Assembly (NCBI RefSeq): GCF_002091635.1
Contig: NZ_BDAC01000011.1
Location: forward strand, 124,001-188,000
Direction: 5' to 3'
Source of the DNA: Pseudomonas indica NBRC 103045
GTDB lineage: Bacteria; Pseudomonadota; Gammaproteobacteria; Pseudomonadales; Pseudomonadaceae
Length of the DNA: 64,000 nt
In this document: piece by piece, positions 62,249 to 64,000 of the stretch
Numbering within the stretch: position 1 is the stretch's first letter
Layout of the letters: each line of letters starts with the position of its first letter
Position numbers and translations under genes: made by a program
The notes under the pieces: generated by a model
Seen by the model: only the letters and a program-made list of their open reading frames with translations
What the model was told of the DNA's origin: nothing
Databases searched by the model: none

Positions 62249-63145
62249 ATGTTCGCCAACCTGCCCCTGACCGCCCTGCGCACGTTCGAATCCGCCGCCC
62301 GCCAGTCGAGCTTCAAGGCCGCCGCCGAGGAACTGGCCGTCACGCCCACGGCGGTCTCCCACCAGATCAAGGCGCTGGAGAGCTGGCTGGGCATTCCGCT
62401 GTTCGAACGCCTGCCGCGTTGCGTGCGCCTGACCAGTTGCGGCGAGCGGCTGTTCCACAGCCTGCATGGAGCGCTGCTGGAGGTGTCGCAGACCGTCGAT
62501 GCGCTGCGCCCGCAACCCAGCACCGGCAGCCTGACGGTGTCGACCACGCCGACCTTTGCCGCGCTCTGGCTGATCCCCCGCCTCGGCCGCTTCTATGCCG
62601 CCCACCCGGGCATCAACCTGCGCCTGGACACCAGCACCGCCCTGCTCGATCTGCACCAGGACGCCAGTGTCGATCTGGTGGTGCGCTACGGCCTTACCGA
62701 ATACCCCTCGCTGCACAGCCAATGCCTGCTGGATGAATGTTTCGCCGTCTACGGCGCCCCTCGCGTAGTGGCCGGGCTGGCCGAGCGCACGCCCACCCTG
62801 ATCACCGTGCGCTGGCGCAACTCGCAGCTCTACGACCTGAGCTGGAAAGCCTGGTGCGCTGCCGCCGGCGAACCCTGGCTGGAACAGCGGGCCGTCGAAC
62901 GCGAATACGACGAGGAGTACTACGCGCTGCAGGCAGCCATCGGCGGCCAGGGCGTGGTGCTGGCGAGTTCGATCCTGGTCTCGGAGAGCCTGGCCAGCGG
63001 CCTGCTGGTGCCCTATCGCCCGGACGTCACCGTGCCCGGCGCGTGCTACACCGCCCTCTGCGTCCCCGGCCGCGAACGCCATCCGCCGGTGAAGGCGTTC
63101 CTCGATTGGTTGAGGCAGGAGGTGGGGGCGAAGGGGGCGCCATAG
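62249..63145 (+). CDS. LysR-family regulator
   Basis: The 298-residue protein has a GcvA-like winged helix (about 5-65; LTALRTFESAARQSSFKAAA and TPTAVSHQIKALE) and a periplasmic-binding-like effector domain (about 92-290; FAALWLIPRLGRF, DLVVRYG). It is divergent from azoR with 128 bases between them, so it is a likely regulator of azoR and the SMR gene. The inducer is unknown. Confidence 0.92.
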   Translation: MFANLPLTALRTFESAARQSSFKAAAEELAVTPTAVSHQIKALESWLGIPLFERLPRCVRLTSCGERLFHSLHGALLEVSQTVDALRPQPSTGSLTVSTTPTFAALWLIPRLGRFYAAHPGINLRLDTSTALLDLHQDASVDLVVRYGLTEYPSLHSQCLLDECFAVYGAPRVVAGLAERTPTLITVRWRNSQLYDLSWKAWCAAAGEPWLEQRAVEREYDEEYYALQAAIGGQGVVLASSILVSESLASGLLVPYRPDVTVPGACYTALCVPGRERHPPVKAFLDWLRQEVGAKGAP

Positions 63146-63659
63146 TGCGGATCGGGTAGGGCACGACACTCCGCCGGGCGAATGAATTCGCCCCTACATG
63201 ATGGTCGCGAGCCCACGGGGAAACGACTGCATGGATGCAGGGCGACGCAGGATGCCAAAGCCGAGGGCTGGGGGACGTCTGGTTGTGAGGGGCGGTCTCG
63301 GCTGCCCGTACACAGCCCCGCCCTCAACACAAATCCCCAAAACTCAGCTCTGCGGATTCGACAGCGACTTTGAGACTGACCGACACTCCGCCCCCTCACC
63401 CCAACCCTCTCCCCAAAGGGGCGAGGGGGCAGTTCGTGTATCACCGATAGTGCGTGTTGAAACCTGAGCCACTCCTTACGCTGGAATAAATCACCGCACT
63501 GACCATCCCCTCTCCCCACTGGGGAGAGGGCCAGGGTGAGGGGGCGGTGTCGAGCCTGGCACATGCCCTGAAGCCCACACACAACCTCATGCCGGCGACA
63601 CTTCGGCGCGGTCTTATTCGCGAGCAGAACTCGCGCCTACGACAACGAACGAATCGCCC
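63146..63659. repeat. 514-base repeat-rich spacer
   Basis: No gene is seen. Contents in order: REP-like GGGCGAATGAATTCGCCC (63176-63193); the inverted copy of the block at 60995 (63219-63300); and CCGCCCCCTCACCCCAACCC with CTCTCCCCAAAGGGGCGAGG (about 63388-63430), matched by an opposite-facing copy at about 63506-63548. The last bases (63635-63659) repeat the GCCCCTAC end of the REP family and touch the stop of the next gene. Confidence 0.7.
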
Positions 63660-63998
63660 CTACGCCTCCTGCTCCCGACTCAGCTTGAGGTACAGCCCCA
63701 GCCCACCGAGCAGGCCGACAGCGGCGAGGAGCATCCACACGGCACTGACGATCTGTTGCGAGCCTTCGCCCAGCAGGGTCTTGAACATCAGCAGCAGCGC
63801 TTCGATGGACACGGCGATGACGATGGCCGACATGAAACGGGTGATGGTCCGCCGGGTCGAGTCGTGGTGGTGGATGTCCTTGTTGAGCAGCACTTCCTCT
63901 TCGATGATGGTCTTGCCCAGGTCGAAGATGGCCATGCCCAGGGTGATCAGGATCACCGTGCCGAAGGCATGGGTGGCGATGCTGCCGGACTGGCTCAC
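63660..63998 (-). CDS. Membrane protein of unknown function, edge of window
   Basis: At least 112 residues with three membrane segments: about 10-30 (AFGTVILITLGMAIFDLG), 55-75 and 83-105, and a conserved-looking EEEVLLNKDIHHHDSTRRTITR loop. GTG 63998 is the first in-frame start in view, but the window ends two bases later and no ribosome-binding site is visible, so the N-terminus may lie outside. The stop TAG lies in the end of a REP-like repeat. I do not know its function. Confidence 0.6.
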   Translation of the reverse strand: MSQSGSIATHAFGTVILITLGMAIFDLGKTIIEEEVLLNKDIHHHDSTRRTITRFMSAIVIAVSIEALLLMFKTLLGEGSQQIVSAVWMLLAAVGLLGGLGLYLKLSREQEA

Positions 63999-64000
63999 CG

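Noticed and set aside
1..64000. CRISPR arrays
   Set aside because: No evenly spaced direct repeats of 24-40 bases with unique spacers were seen; the repeats present are palindromic REP-like elements and adhesin repeats.

Overview
The window is GC-rich (mostly well above 60%) bacterial chromosome. The gene content is typical of Pseudomonas, probably the aeruginosa/nitroreducens side of the genus: mmsR-mmsA-mmsB, an SdsA-type alkylsulfatase with a divergent LysR regulator, PhaG, CcoG, and many Pseudomonas REP-like palindromes. This assignment is inference from the families; no search was run.

Layout. 1-2.3 kb: two unrecognised genes and a Tat-exported class A beta-lactamase. 2.4-8.4 kb (minus strand): a multidomain alginate-lyase-like lipoprotein, a MocR-type regulator and CcoG. 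8.4-11.6 kb: a lower-GC polymorphic-toxin island. It holds a toxin with its immunity partner, an orphan toxin cassette rejoined at the same VPNN junction, and a SUKH-type immunity gene broken by a MITE, an IS5-family element and frameshifts. 11.7-20.8 kb: MmsR and the valine/isobutyrate degradation operon. 20.8-22.6 kb: a lower-GC pair that looks like a type III secretion chaperone and a zincin effector. 22.7-25.5 kb: alkylsulfatase and regulator. 25.5-26.3 kb: three small lipoproteins.

26.4-38.0 kb is a guanidine nitrogen-assimilation locus: two substrate-binding proteins, permease, ATPase, two carboxyguanidine-deiminase-type proteins, a biotin-dependent carboxylase and allophanate hydrolase. 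Each binding-protein gene has its own leader with an NtrC-like site, a sigma-54-like promoter and a guanidine-I (ykkC) riboswitch. The carboxylase is therefore better read as guanidine carboxylase than urea carboxylase.

38.3-42.5 kb: two membrane/envelope genes of unknown role, a small Cys-rich protein, RsuA and PhaG. 42.6-57.3 kb (minus strand): a secretion/adhesion cluster made of three adaptor proteins (one with GAF, one fused to an M50-type protease), a GNAT enzyme, a DUF6916 protein, a phage-collar-like protein, a giant LEPR/DUF4347 repeat adhesin and a TolC-type channel. 57.5 kb: tRNA-Gly(CCC), followed by three decayed genes (MFS, amine oxidase, cupin). 59.4-64 kb: small metabolic genes, an SMR transporter, an azoreductase, a LysR regulator, repeat-rich spacers and a membrane gene cut by the window end.
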